64,000 nt of DNA, taken from Protonemura montana (Eukaryota > Arthropoda > Insecta > Plecoptera > Nemouridae). This document shows, piece by piece, positions 1 to 9,705 of this stretch. Location: contig OX387606.1 of NCBI GenBank assembly GCA_947568835.1, positions 1,178,001 to 1,242,000 of the forward strand, written 5' to 3'. The number at the start of each line of letters is the position of its first letter. Position 1 is the first letter of the stretch. The notes below the pieces were generated by a model. It saw only the letters and a program-made list of their open reading frames with translations, searched no databases and was not told the DNA's origin. The translations under genes and the position numbers were made by a program.

Positions 1-308
1 TGGATGCACTGGATGCACTGGATGCACTGGATGCACTGGATGCACTGGATGCACTGGATGCACTGGATGCACAGGATGCACTGGATGCACTGGATGCACT
101 GGATGCACTGGATGCACTGGATGCACTGGATGCACTGGATGCACTGGATGCACTGGATGCACTGGATGCACTGGATGCACTGGATGCACTGGATGCACTG
201 GATGCACTGGATGCACTGGATGCACTGGATGCACTGGATGCACTGGATGCACTGGATGCACTGGATGCACTGGATGCACTGGATGCACTGGATGCACTGG
301 ATGCACTG
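1..308. repeat. 9-bp tandem array (copy 1, cut by window edge)
   Basis: About 34 nearly perfect copies of the 9-mer TGGATGCAC. The array runs off the left edge. Frames through it read as repetitive tripeptides (Met-His-Trp, Leu-Asp-Ala and others) only because 9 is a multiple of 3, so no protein is called. It is the end of the same array seen complete at 6428-7131. Confidence 0.97.
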
Positions 309-1530
309 TGCACGGCTTGTTCTGTTGTTTCTTCCCTGATCAAGTTTCTGGAAGATATTGTCACAATAATTTGGACAATAATTTCACTTCACTCCGGATA
401 TATTTTACTCGATAAATATCCTGCTTTTATCTCGAAAATGTTTGATATTTTTTTTCATGATTATCGGAATCAAATCGGAATATTACAATTTTATGAGATG
501 TGCTGATTTACTTCTACACTCTTATGTAATAGAGAACTCTGAGCAGCTTGACCAGTTCTTTGTTGATATCGCATTACATTTTCGCTAAGTTTTCTTAATT
601 TAGGTGATGTTTGTATATTAAGGGTAGTTTTTATATTTTCATCTGTTTTTTTTTTTTCATTTTTAGCTTACCCACATTTTCTCAGCTTTCTTCTAGCTAT
701 ATTATTTTCTCGTTATCTTTAACGGGTCGTTAGCTAGAAGCCCAAACGTCTTGGAAGGCGAACCAAAATACTGAAAAGTGCTAAAGTTTGGACTGCTACT
801 GCGCATGAATGATGCAGGACAAATTTTTGAAAAAATTACTGAAAGTCTGCTCTAAGTCTACTTTGTGAGTACGCATACTTTTATTTAAATACTTTTAAAT
901 GATGTGTTGAATTTGTTAGATAGATTAGATAGATTATTAAATAGATTTTTTGAAAAAAAAATAAAAGACTACTTTAAAAAATGAAAAATGAGATGAAAGA
1001 ATAAAGAGAAAAATATATGAAATTTGAAAGGCTAGAAAAAAAGGAATGGAGAAGGGATGAATTTTTAATATTTTTTTATAAACTTAAGGTATGTTTTATG
1101 AAACAACATTTAAATAACTTTCAAGCAATATTATCTCATCTTAATTAACTACAGCCGACGCAATTTGAGAAAGAAAAGCGGCGCGTGCGTCTCAAAATTC
1201 AGTGCCGTCCCGCCGTTTCGGAGCCGTACTGGGCGAACTATTTGAATCAGAGGCAAACAAATAAACAAGTCAGCAATAGCAATAATGTGGTCATCATCCT
1301 ACCAAGTTTGATCGATTTTTGGGAGGTGACGGTCAATTTTCCAAAAAATACAAAATGTTGAATTGACATGGAATGACCTTATAGTCGTTTAAAAAAACGT
1401 AGATGTAAAAAGTGCATCTAAGAATTTGTTAGGGATTTTCCAAAATTTTGAGACAGCTGGCGACAAAATTTTTCAGTTTTAGTTTTTAACTGTGTTTCTG
1501 TAACTTGAACAGTATATTTTGTAAATCGGC
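309..1530. other. AT-rich spacer between two arrays, no gene seen
   Basis: Mostly AT-rich sequence with A and T runs. No frame resembles a known protein. It is repeated at 7132-8353 as part of the duplication. Confidence 0.6.
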
Positions 1531-2655
1531 GATTCGTGAACCACGTGGACTGCTGGGTGATTCGTGAACCACGTGGACTGCTGGGTGATTCGTGAACCAC
1601 GTGGTCTGCTGGGTGATTCGTGAACCACGTGGACTGCTGGGTGATTCGTGAACCACGTGGTCTGCTGGGTGATTCGTGAACCACGTGGACTGCTGGGTGA
1701 TTCGTGAACCACGTGGTCTGCTGGGTGATTCGTGAACCACGTGGTCTGCTGGGTGATTCGTGAACCACGTGGACTGCTGGGTGATTCGTGAACCACGTGG
1801 ACTGCTGGGTGATTCGTGAACCACGTGGACTGCTGGGTGATTCGTGAACCACGTGGTCTGCTGGGTGATTCGTGAACCACGTGGTCTGCTGGGTGATTCG
1901 TGAACCACGTGGACTGCTGGGTGATTCGTGAACCACGTGGACTGCTGGGTGATTCGTGAACCACGTGGACTGCTGGGTGATTCGTGAACCACGTGGACTG
2001 CTGGGTGATTCGTGAACCACGTGGACTGCTGGGTGATTCGTGAACCACGTGGACTGCTGGGTGATTCGTGAACCACGTGGACTGCTGGGTGATTCGTGAA
2101 CCACGTGGTCTGCTGGGTGATTCGTGAACCACGTGGACTGCTGGGTGATTCGTGAACCACGTGGACTGCTGGGTGATTCGTGAACCACGTGGACTGCTGG
2201 GTGATTCGTGAACCACGTGGACTGCTGGGTGATTTGTGAACCACGTGGTCTGCTGGGTGATTCGTGAACCACGTGGACTGCTGGGTGATTCGTGAACCAC
2301 GTGGACTGCTGGGTGATTCGTGAACCACGTGGTCTGCTGGGTGATTCGTGAACCACGTGGACTGCTGGGTGATTCGTGAACCACGTGGACTGTTGGGTGA
2401 TTCGTGAACCACGTGGACTGCTGGGTGATTCGTGAACCACGTGGACTGCTGGGTGATTCGTGAACCACGTGGTCTGCTGGGTGATTCGTGAACCACGTGG
2501 ACTGCTGGGTGATTCGTGAACCACGTGGACTGCTGGGTGATTCGTGAACCACGTGGTCTGCTGGGTGATTCGTGAACCACGTGGACTGCTGGGTGATTCG
2601 TGAACCACGTGGACTGCTGGGTGATTCGTGAACCACGTGGACTGCTGGGTGATTC
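1531..2655. repeat. 28-bp minisatellite with an E-box in each unit (copy 1)
   Basis: About 40 copies of a 28-bp unit that starts GATTCGTGAA, continues CCACGTGG and ends CTGCTGGGT after an A or T. Units differ mainly at that A/T base, with rare others such as TTTGTG near 2234 and TGTTGG near 2392. Every unit holds the palindrome CCACGTGG, whose core CACGTG is the canonical E-box. The array begins about 40 bp past the SUCLG1 polyadenylation signals. Three overlapping 364-396-residue minus frames are artefacts of the repeat. Confidence 0.97.
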
Positions 2656-2801
2656 TAGTTCTATTCTAGCTCAGATACGATCGTTTACAATTCTGTTTAT
2701 TCACGCTAGGTTTATTGAACAACGAACGAACATTTGTTAGACAAAAATACATAACTCAGATCACACAATCGAGTGTCGTAAGTTCGCTTCAGAACTTGCC
2801 C

Positions 2802-4182
2802 TCAAAAAAGTTGTCGTCGCTTCATTTCTTTCAAAAGCTCTTCACCCATCATTGCCGGACTGGGGGTGACGATCACTCCAGCCTAGAAGATAAGATCACT
2901 TGCGAATCACAAACGCCAAGCTCCGGGTAGCTTGTACCGACCGTTGAACTCACCGCCTCCAAGGCCTTGACCTTGTCTTTGGCGCCCCCCTTGCCGCCTG
3001 AGATGATGGCACCAGCGTGGCCCATTCGTCTGCCAGGAGGTGCTGTCATTCCGGCAATGAACGAAACCACCGGCTTGGCTTTCGGTCCCTACAAGAAAAC
3101 AACAAGAAAACCACACCCAGTTTAAAATCAGAATAAAGTTTTGCTTTCAGAGAAACAGGCTCCAGTGATCTCCATCCAAGCAAATCCAAACGAGCACCAT
3201 CAACACGACGGATCTCTAGCTTACTGAGTTGTGTTCGATGAGGAACTGGGCTGCATTCTCCTCGGCCACGCCGCCGATCTCGCCGATGAGGATGATGCCA
3301 GAGCACTGCGGGTCGTTCAGGAAGCACTCGAGACATCCGGTAAAGTCCGTGCCGTTGAAAGGATCACCGCCGATGCCCACGCAGAGCGTTTGGCCCAAAC
3401 CCACCTACAGGAACCACCCAGTGCAAGTATTAACTGACTGTATTTCTGTTTGTGTGAGCATATTTTCGATGCTGCCCAGCGATTTAGAAGAATGATAATT
3501 GCGAGGTTTTTGGTTTTTCTGGTGATTCTTTAGGGAGCTGAAACCTGCAAGCGATGGATGGAAAGTGAGCTAGCATTGAAAAATGTGCTGCGACATTTCT
3601 TTCATTTGTTAACGACATGTGCGTTCATTTATGTTCATAACCGACATTCATGTCCGGTCGCACACTTTTCCAGTCCACTTTTCCTTATTTTCCAGAATAA
3701 GTGATAGTAAGTTGCAACCAATTTCTGGCTGAAGCACTGTACTTGAAAACGTCACATTTCCCTAACCATGAGCCACTGGCCGCAAAATCCCCGAAGCAGG
3801 ATCCTTGAGCTACTCACCACGGTGGTCTGGTGCACGGCCTCGTAGGTAAGCGTCCCCGAGCGCGAGACAACGCCCACGCGACCCGGCAGGTGAATGTGTC
3901 CTGGCATGATGCCGATTTTGCACTTGCCTGGCGCGATTATACCCGGGCAGTTGGGCCCGAGAAGCCGAGACTTGTTCTGCCTCACCAGTCGGTGTTTCAC
4001 CCTCACCTATACAGAGCGACAGTCAACTCATTGCCACCTGGGGTTGGGTCACTCTTCGGGTATTTAGTGTTTTTGTTACTATCACCATGTCGTGTTGAGG
4101 TACTCCTTCGGTGATGCAAACAATCAGTGGCATCTCTGCGTCGAGCGCCTCCATAATAGCCTTCGAAGCTCCTGCAGGAGGC
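2802..4182 (-). pseudogene. SUCLG1: Succinyl-CoA ligase alpha subunit, 5'-truncated second copy
   Basis: Holds exons 7 (2802-2882), 6 (2954-3088), 5 (3225-3404) and 4 (3818-4006) and the 3' part of exon 3 (4086-4182), each apparently identical to the complete copy 6823 bp to the right. Exon 3 is broken at 4182, where a short 14-bp repeat and a 5S-derived SINE array replace the rest. No exons for the mitochondrial presequence or the N-terminal CoA-binding loop follow, so it cannot encode a full subunit. Intact splice sites and the lack of mutations mean it is either extremely young or an assembly duplicate. Confidence 0.85.
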
Positions 4183-4240
4183 CAAGTAGGGTCAGCCAAG
4201 TAGGGTCAGCCAAGTAGGATCAGCCAAGTAGGGTCAGCCA
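4183..4240. repeat. Short 14-bp tandem repeat at the duplication breakpoint
   Basis: Four copies of CAAGTAGGGTCAGC (one with GGATC) directly abut the point where copy 1 stops matching copy 2. Such repeats are common at rearrangement junctions, and may also have misled assembly. Confidence 0.85.
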
Positions 4241-4382
4241 CTCTGGCAATATAAGTTGCCGTCTTGGTGTTGCCATCAACAAGCCAGCAATTGAGGTCAG
4301 AGATTCCACAGATTGGTGACGCAGTCCATGACTTTACCCTTGAAACTGGTTTTCACTAGACTAGCTCTCCATCCTCACGATG
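4241..4382. other. Unassigned sequence between junction repeat and SINE
   Basis: Unique-looking sequence. A minus-strand frame here has no homologue that I recognise and no clear splice sites, so nothing is called. Confidence 0.4.
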
Positions 4383-5738
4383 CCACCGGCTTGACGTCCC
4401 TTCCGAAGGACGGTACAACGCGAACAACAGGATTCCTCCACAAATCCATGCTGTTGAGAGGTTGATAAGCAGGCGCATAAAGTTTCTGTACTAACTTTTA
4501 TCCCTCCAACCTCTCTCCCGAACAGAACTGGTCATGTGAATGATGGTCACCCATCCAATACCTGACCCAGCGCAGTGTTGCTTAACTTTCATCCCTCCAA
4601 CCTCTCTCCCGAACAGAACTGATCATGTGTATGATGGTCACCCATTCAATACCTGACCCAGCGCAGTGTTGCCTAACTTTCATCCCTCCAACCTCTCTCC
4701 CGAACAGAACTGGTCATGTGAATGATGGTCACCCATCCAATACCTGACCCAGCGCAGTGTTGCTTAACTTTCATCCCTCCAACCTCTCTCCCGAATAGAA
4801 CTGATCATGTGTATGATGGTCACCCATTCAATACCTGACCCAGCGCAGTGTTGCCTAACTTTCATCCCTCCAACCTCTCTCCCGAACAGAACTGGTCATG
4901 TGAATGATGGTCACCCATCCAATACCTGACCCAGCGCAGTGTTGCTTAACTTTCATCCCTCCAACCTCTCTCCCGAACAGAACTGGTCATGTGTATGATG
5001 GTCACCCATTCAATACCTGACCCAGCGCAGTGTTGCTTAACTTTCATCCCTCCAACCTCTCTCCCTAACAGAACTGGTCATGTGTATGATAATCACCCAT
5101 CCAATACCTGACTCAGCGCAGTGTTGCTTAACTTTCATCCCTCCAACCTCTCTCCCGAACAGAACTGATCATGTCTATGATGGTCACCCATTCAATACCT
5201 GACCCAGCGCAGTGTTGCCTAACTTTCATCCCTCCAACCTCTCTCCCGAACAGAACTGATCATGTGTATGATGGTCACCCATCCAATACCTGACTCAGCG
5301 CAGTGTTGCTTAACTTTCATCCTCCAACCTCTCTCCCAAACAGAACTGGTCATGTGTATGATGGTCACCCATCCAATACCTGACTCAGCGCAGTGTTGCT
5401 TAACTTTCATCCTCCAACCTCTCTCCCAAACAGAACTGGTCATGTGTATGATGGTCACACATCCAATACCTGACCCAGCGCAGTGTTGCCTAACTTTCAT
5501 CCCTCCAACCTCTCTCCCGAACAGAACTGATCATGTGTATGATGGTCACCCATTCAATACCTGACCCAGCGCAGTGTTGCCTAACTTTCATCCCTCCAAC
5601 CTCTCTCCCGAACAGAACTGATCATGTGTATGATGGTCACCCATTCAATACCTGACCCAGCGCAGTGTTGCCTAACTTTCATCCTCCAACCTCTCTCCCA
5701 AACAGAACTGGTCATGTGTATGATGGTCACCCATACAA
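4383..5738 (-). mobile_element. 5S rRNA-derived SINE with expanded 91-bp units (about 13)
   Basis: The SINE body (from CCACCGGC, including the segment GTCCCTTCCGAAGG) is followed by about 13 tandem 91-bp units. On the minus strand each unit reads AGTTAAGCAAC, then 24 bases, then GGGTGACC: the 3' half of 5S rRNA including the region of box A, the intermediate element and the start of box C. A 48-base linker containing GAACAG and GGTTGGAGGG (or complements) completes the unit. The outer 3' end and the 5S head are missing. The right edge is about 22 bp from the tetraspanin exon donor. Confidence 0.85.
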
Positions 5739-5761
5739 TGGACATTCGGTGATGTACGTAC

Positions 5762-5944
5762 CTTTGCCTGTGCGAGGTCGAACGCGGCGGTGAGCTGCTC
5801 CTGTCCGGGTACGCCGTAGTTGCGTTGTAGTAGGTCGGTGAGTTGCGCTGCGCTGATGCGCAGTCCGAGTGCCGGGGGACAGAGCAACGCGACTGCGACT
5901 GCAACTGCTTCAGCTGCTACCAGCACCAGCAGCGCGAACATGTA
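5762..5944 (-). CDS. Tetraspanin, single internal exon (TM3 and start of large loop)
   Basis: A 183-bp exon of 61 codons in phase 0, with acceptor TTTACAG and donor AAG|GTACGT. It begins YMFALLVLVAAEA, a hydrophobic stretch of about 23 residues ending in LLCPP that fits transmembrane segment 3. It continues into the first helix of the large extracellular loop (RNYGVPG, LTAAFDLAQAK), where tetraspanins carry a segment just before the Cys-Cys-Gly motif. That motif would lie in the next exon, which is not in the window: downstream sequence is the 5S array and the SUCLG1 copy. The gene therefore looks interrupted here, by rearrangement or by misassembly. Family call is fairly firm, subfamily unknown. 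Confidence 0.72.
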
Positions 5945-6385
5945 CTGTAAACAACTCGCGGTTAGCTTTACAGGAAGCCACAAAACTTTTCATGTTTTTA
6001 TATGGATTTTTTCATATACATTTTAAACCCAACGGATCTTTCTTCTTCCTTCATTAAACAATCAATACCCGTTTAAATTTTTTGATACCTTGAAATCGAT
6101 GCTACAAAATCTAATTTGAATCTTATCTGAAGATAAATATAGCTGAAGCCTACGATAAGTCATTAGGTTGATTTTTTATGAAAGGTCATTTAGCCTCTTG
6201 GCAAATTCTCCCACACTTTGCCAAGTTTAATGCAAAATGCAAAATATCACTTTCAAATGACAGTAAAAATCTCAATTTTATGCTTAACAAGATTGCTCTA
6301 GTTTCCAATCTGTCGATCTTTATTTCTGTGATAAGCAAGTGCAGCGACTGGTGGTGAGACTTGAAAGTAGGTTGTCAAACCTACT
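5945..6385. other. AT-rich intron or spacer, no gene seen
   Basis: Upstream side of the tetraspanin exon. AT-rich, no recognisable coding exon up to the 9-bp array. Confidence 0.5.
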
Positions 6386-6409
6386 GTGCATCCACAGCAT
6401 CCACTGGAT

Positions 6410-6445
6410 GCATCCACTGCATCCAGCTGGATGCACTGGATGCAC
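6410..6445. repeat. Inverted repeat at the edge of the 9-bp array
   Basis: TGCATCCACTGCATCCAG is followed directly by CTGGATGCACTGGATGCA, its reverse complement with one mismatch. The first units of the array are thus in opposite orientation to the rest, making an 18-bp near-perfect palindrome at the boundary. Confidence 0.85.
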
Positions 6446-7131
6446 TGGATGCACTGGATGCACTGGATGCACTGGATGCACTGGATGCACTGGATGCACT
6501 GGATGCACTGGATGCACTGGATGCACTGGATGCACTGGATGCACTGGATGCACTGGATGCACTGGATGCACTGGATGCACTGGATGCACTGGATGCACTG
6601 GATGCACTGGATGCACTGGATGCACAGGATGCACTGGATGCACTGGATGCACTGGATGCACTGGATGCACTGGATGCACTGGATGCACTGGATGCACTGG
6701 ATGCACTGGATGCACTGGATGCACTGGATGCACTGGATGCACTGGATGCACTGGATGCACTGGATGCACTGGATGCACTGGATGCACTGGATGCACTGGA
6801 TGCACTTGATGCACTGGATGCACTGGATGCACTGGATGCACTGGATGCACTGGATGCACTGGATGCACTGGATGCACTGGATGCACTGGATGCACAGGAT
6901 GCACTGGATGCACTGGATGCACTGGATGCACTGGATGCACTGGATGCACTGGATGCACTGGATGCACTGGATGCACTGGATGCACTGGATGCACTGGATG
7001 CACTGGATGCACTGGATGCACTGGATGCACTGGATGCACTGGATGCACTGGATGCACTGGATGCACTGGATGCACTGGATGCACTGGATGCACTGGATGC
7101 ACTGGATGCACTGGATGCACTGGATGCACTG
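6428..7131. repeat. 9-bp tandem array (copy 2, complete)
   Basis: About 78 copies of TGGATGCAC with only a few variant units (for example CACAGG near 6625 and 6895, CACTTG near 6805). Long open frames exist on both strands in several frames at once, the mark of a unit length divisible by three without stop codons. No protein is called. Confidence 0.97.
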
Positions 7132-8353
7132 TGCACGGCTTGTTCTGTTGTTTCTTCCCTGATCAAGTTTCTGGAAGATATTGTCACAATAATTTGGACA
7201 ATAATTTCACTTCACTCCGGATATATTTTACTCGATAAATATCCTGCTTTTATCTCGAAAATGTTTGATATTTTTTTTCATGATTATCGGAATCAAATCG
7301 GAATATTACAATTTTATGAGATGTGCTGATTTACTTCTACACTCTTATGTAATAGAGAACTCTGAGCAGCTTGACCAGTTCTTTGTTGATATCGCATTAC
7401 ATTTTCGCTAAGTTTTCTTAATTTAGGTGATGTTTGTATATTAAGGGTAGTTTTTATATTTTCATCTGTTTTTTTTTTTTCATTTTTAGCTTACCCACAT
7501 TTTCTCAGCTTTCTTCTAGCTATATTATTTTCTCGTTATCTTTAACGGGTCGTTAGCTAGAAGCCCAAACGTCTTGGAAGGCGAACCAAAATACTGAAAA
7601 GTGCTAAAGTTTGGACTGCTACTGCGCATGAATGATGCAGGACAAATTTTTGAAAAAATTACTGAAAGTCTGCTCTAAGTCTACTTTGTGAGTACGCATA
7701 CTTTTATTTAAATACTTTTAAATGATGTGTTGAATTTGTTAGATAGATTAGATAGATTATTAAATAGATTTTTTGAAAAAAAAATAAAAGACTACTTTAA
7801 AAAATGAAAAATGAGATGAAAGAATAAAGAGAAAAATATATGAAATTTGAAAGGCTAGAAAAAAAGGAATGGAGAAGGGATGAATTTTTAATATTTTTTT
7901 ATAAACTTAAGGTATGTTTTATGAAACAACATTTAAATAACTTTCAAGCAATATTATCTCATCTTAATTAACTACAGCCGACGCAATTTGAGAAAGAAAA
8001 GCGGCGCGTGCGTCTCAAAATTCAGTGCCGTCCCGCCGTTTCGGAGCCGTACTGGGCGAACTATTTGAATCAGAGGCAAACAAATAAACAAGTCAGCAAT
8101 AGCAATAATGTGGTCATCATCCTACCAAGTTTGATCGATTTTTGGGAGGTGACGGTCAATTTTCCAAAAAATACAAAATGTTGAATTGACATGGAATGAC
8201 CTTATAGTCGTTTAAAAAAACGTAGATGTAAAAAGTGCATCTAAGAATTTGTTAGGGATTTTCCAAAATTTTGAGACAGCTGGCGACAAAATTTTTCAGT
8301 TTTAGTTTTTAACTGTGTTTCTGTAACTTGAACAGTATATTTTGTAAATCGGC

Positions 8354-9478
8354 GATTCGTGAACCACGTGGACTGCTGGGTGATTCGTGAACCACGTGGA
8401 CTGCTGGGTGATTCGTGAACCACGTGGTCTGCTGGGTGATTCGTGAACCACGTGGACTGCTGGGTGATTCGTGAACCACGTGGTCTGCTGGGTGATTCGT
8501 GAACCACGTGGACTGCTGGGTGATTCGTGAACCACGTGGTCTGCTGGGTGATTCGTGAACCACGTGGTCTGCTGGGTGATTCGTGAACCACGTGGACTGC
8601 TGGGTGATTCGTGAACCACGTGGACTGCTGGGTGATTCGTGAACCACGTGGACTGCTGGGTGATTCGTGAACCACGTGGTCTGCTGGGTGATTCGTGAAC
8701 CACGTGGTCTGCTGGGTGATTCGTGAACCACGTGGACTGCTGGGTGATTCGTGAACCACGTGGACTGCTGGGTGATTCGTGAACCACGTGGACTGCTGGG
8801 TGATTCGTGAACCACGTGGACTGCTGGGTGATTCGTGAACCACGTGGACTGCTGGGTGATTCGTGAACCACGTGGACTGCTGGGTGATTCGTGAACCACG
8901 TGGACTGCTGGGTGATTCGTGAACCACGTGGTCTGCTGGGTGATTCGTGAACCACGTGGACTGCTGGGTGATTCGTGAACCACGTGGACTGCTGGGTGAT
9001 TCGTGAACCACGTGGACTGCTGGGTGATTCGTGAACCACGTGGACTGCTGGGTGATTTGTGAACCACGTGGTCTGCTGGGTGATTCGTGAACCACGTGGA
9101 CTGCTGGGTGATTCGTGAACCACGTGGACTGCTGGGTGATTCGTGAACCACGTGGTCTGCTGGGTGATTCGTGAACCACGTGGACTGCTGGGTGATTCGT
9201 GAACCACGTGGACTGTTGGGTGATTCGTGAACCACGTGGACTGCTGGGTGATTCGTGAACCACGTGGACTGCTGGGTGATTCGTGAACCACGTGGTCTGC
9301 TGGGTGATTCGTGAACCACGTGGACTGCTGGGTGATTCGTGAACCACGTGGACTGCTGGGTGATTCGTGAACCACGTGGTCTGCTGGGTGATTCGTGAAC
9401 CACGTGGACTGCTGGGTGATTCGTGAACCACGTGGACTGCTGGGTGATTCGTGAACCACGTGGACTGCTGGGTGATTC
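8354..9478. repeat. 28-bp minisatellite with an E-box in each unit (copy 2)
   Basis: Same 40-unit array as at 1531-2655, with the same order of A/T variants as far as I can follow. Keeping 40 nearly identical units in the same order argues against independent evolution of the copies. Confidence 0.97.
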
Positions 9479-9518
9479 TAGTTCTATTCTAGCTCAGATA
9501 CGATCGTTTACAATTCTG

Positions 9519-9539
9519 TTTATTCACGCTAGGTTTATT
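9519..9539 (-). terminator. SUCLG1: SUCLG1 polyadenylation signals
   Basis: Two AATAAA hexamers on the minus strand (9519-9524 and 9534-9539) lie 86-106 bases past the SUCLG1 stop codon, giving a short 3' UTR that ends before or at the 28-bp array. The duplicate copy has them at 2696-2701 and 2711-2716. Confidence 0.7.
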
Positions 9540-9624
9540 GAACAACGAACGAACATTTGTTAGACAAAAATACATAACTCAGATCACACAATCGAGTGTC
9601 GTAAGTTCGCTTCAGAACTTGCCC

Positions 9625-9705
9625 TCAAAAAAGTTGTCGTCGCTTCATTTCTTTCAAAAGCTCTTCACCCATCATTGCCGGACTGGGGGTGACGATCACT
9701 CCAGC
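9625..9705 (-). CDS. SUCLG1: SUCLG1 exon 7 (C-terminus and stop)
   Basis: Acceptor TTCTAG, then [20 protein letters not shown] and a short basic end before TGA. Family members keep the sequence AGV.V..SPA.MG here. Confidence 0.9.
   Translation of the reverse strand, partial: AGVIVTPSPAMMGEELLKEMKRRQLF

Larger units (their letters stand above)
1..4182. repeat. Direct duplication, copy 1 (partner 6824-11005)
   Basis: Bases 1-4182 reappear at 6824-11005 with a constant offset of 6823. I saw no differences when reading the two by eye, even inside the 28-bp array. The right breakpoint is sharp: both copies read GGAGGC, then copy 1 continues CAAGTAGG and copy 2 continues ACGTAG, inside SUCLG1 exon 3. 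The left limit lies outside the window. Either a very recent segmental duplication or a duplicated contig segment fits. Confidence 0.95.

Noticed and set aside
1418-2636. Three overlapping 364-396-residue minus frames
   Set aside because: Products of the 28-bp array, the same peptide read in three phases.
6320-7329. Long frames of Met-His-Trp, His-Pro-Val, Leu-Asp-Ala and similar peptides on both strands
   Set aside because: They come from a 9-bp tandem repeat without stops; open in several frames at once, with no start context, domain or splice evidence.
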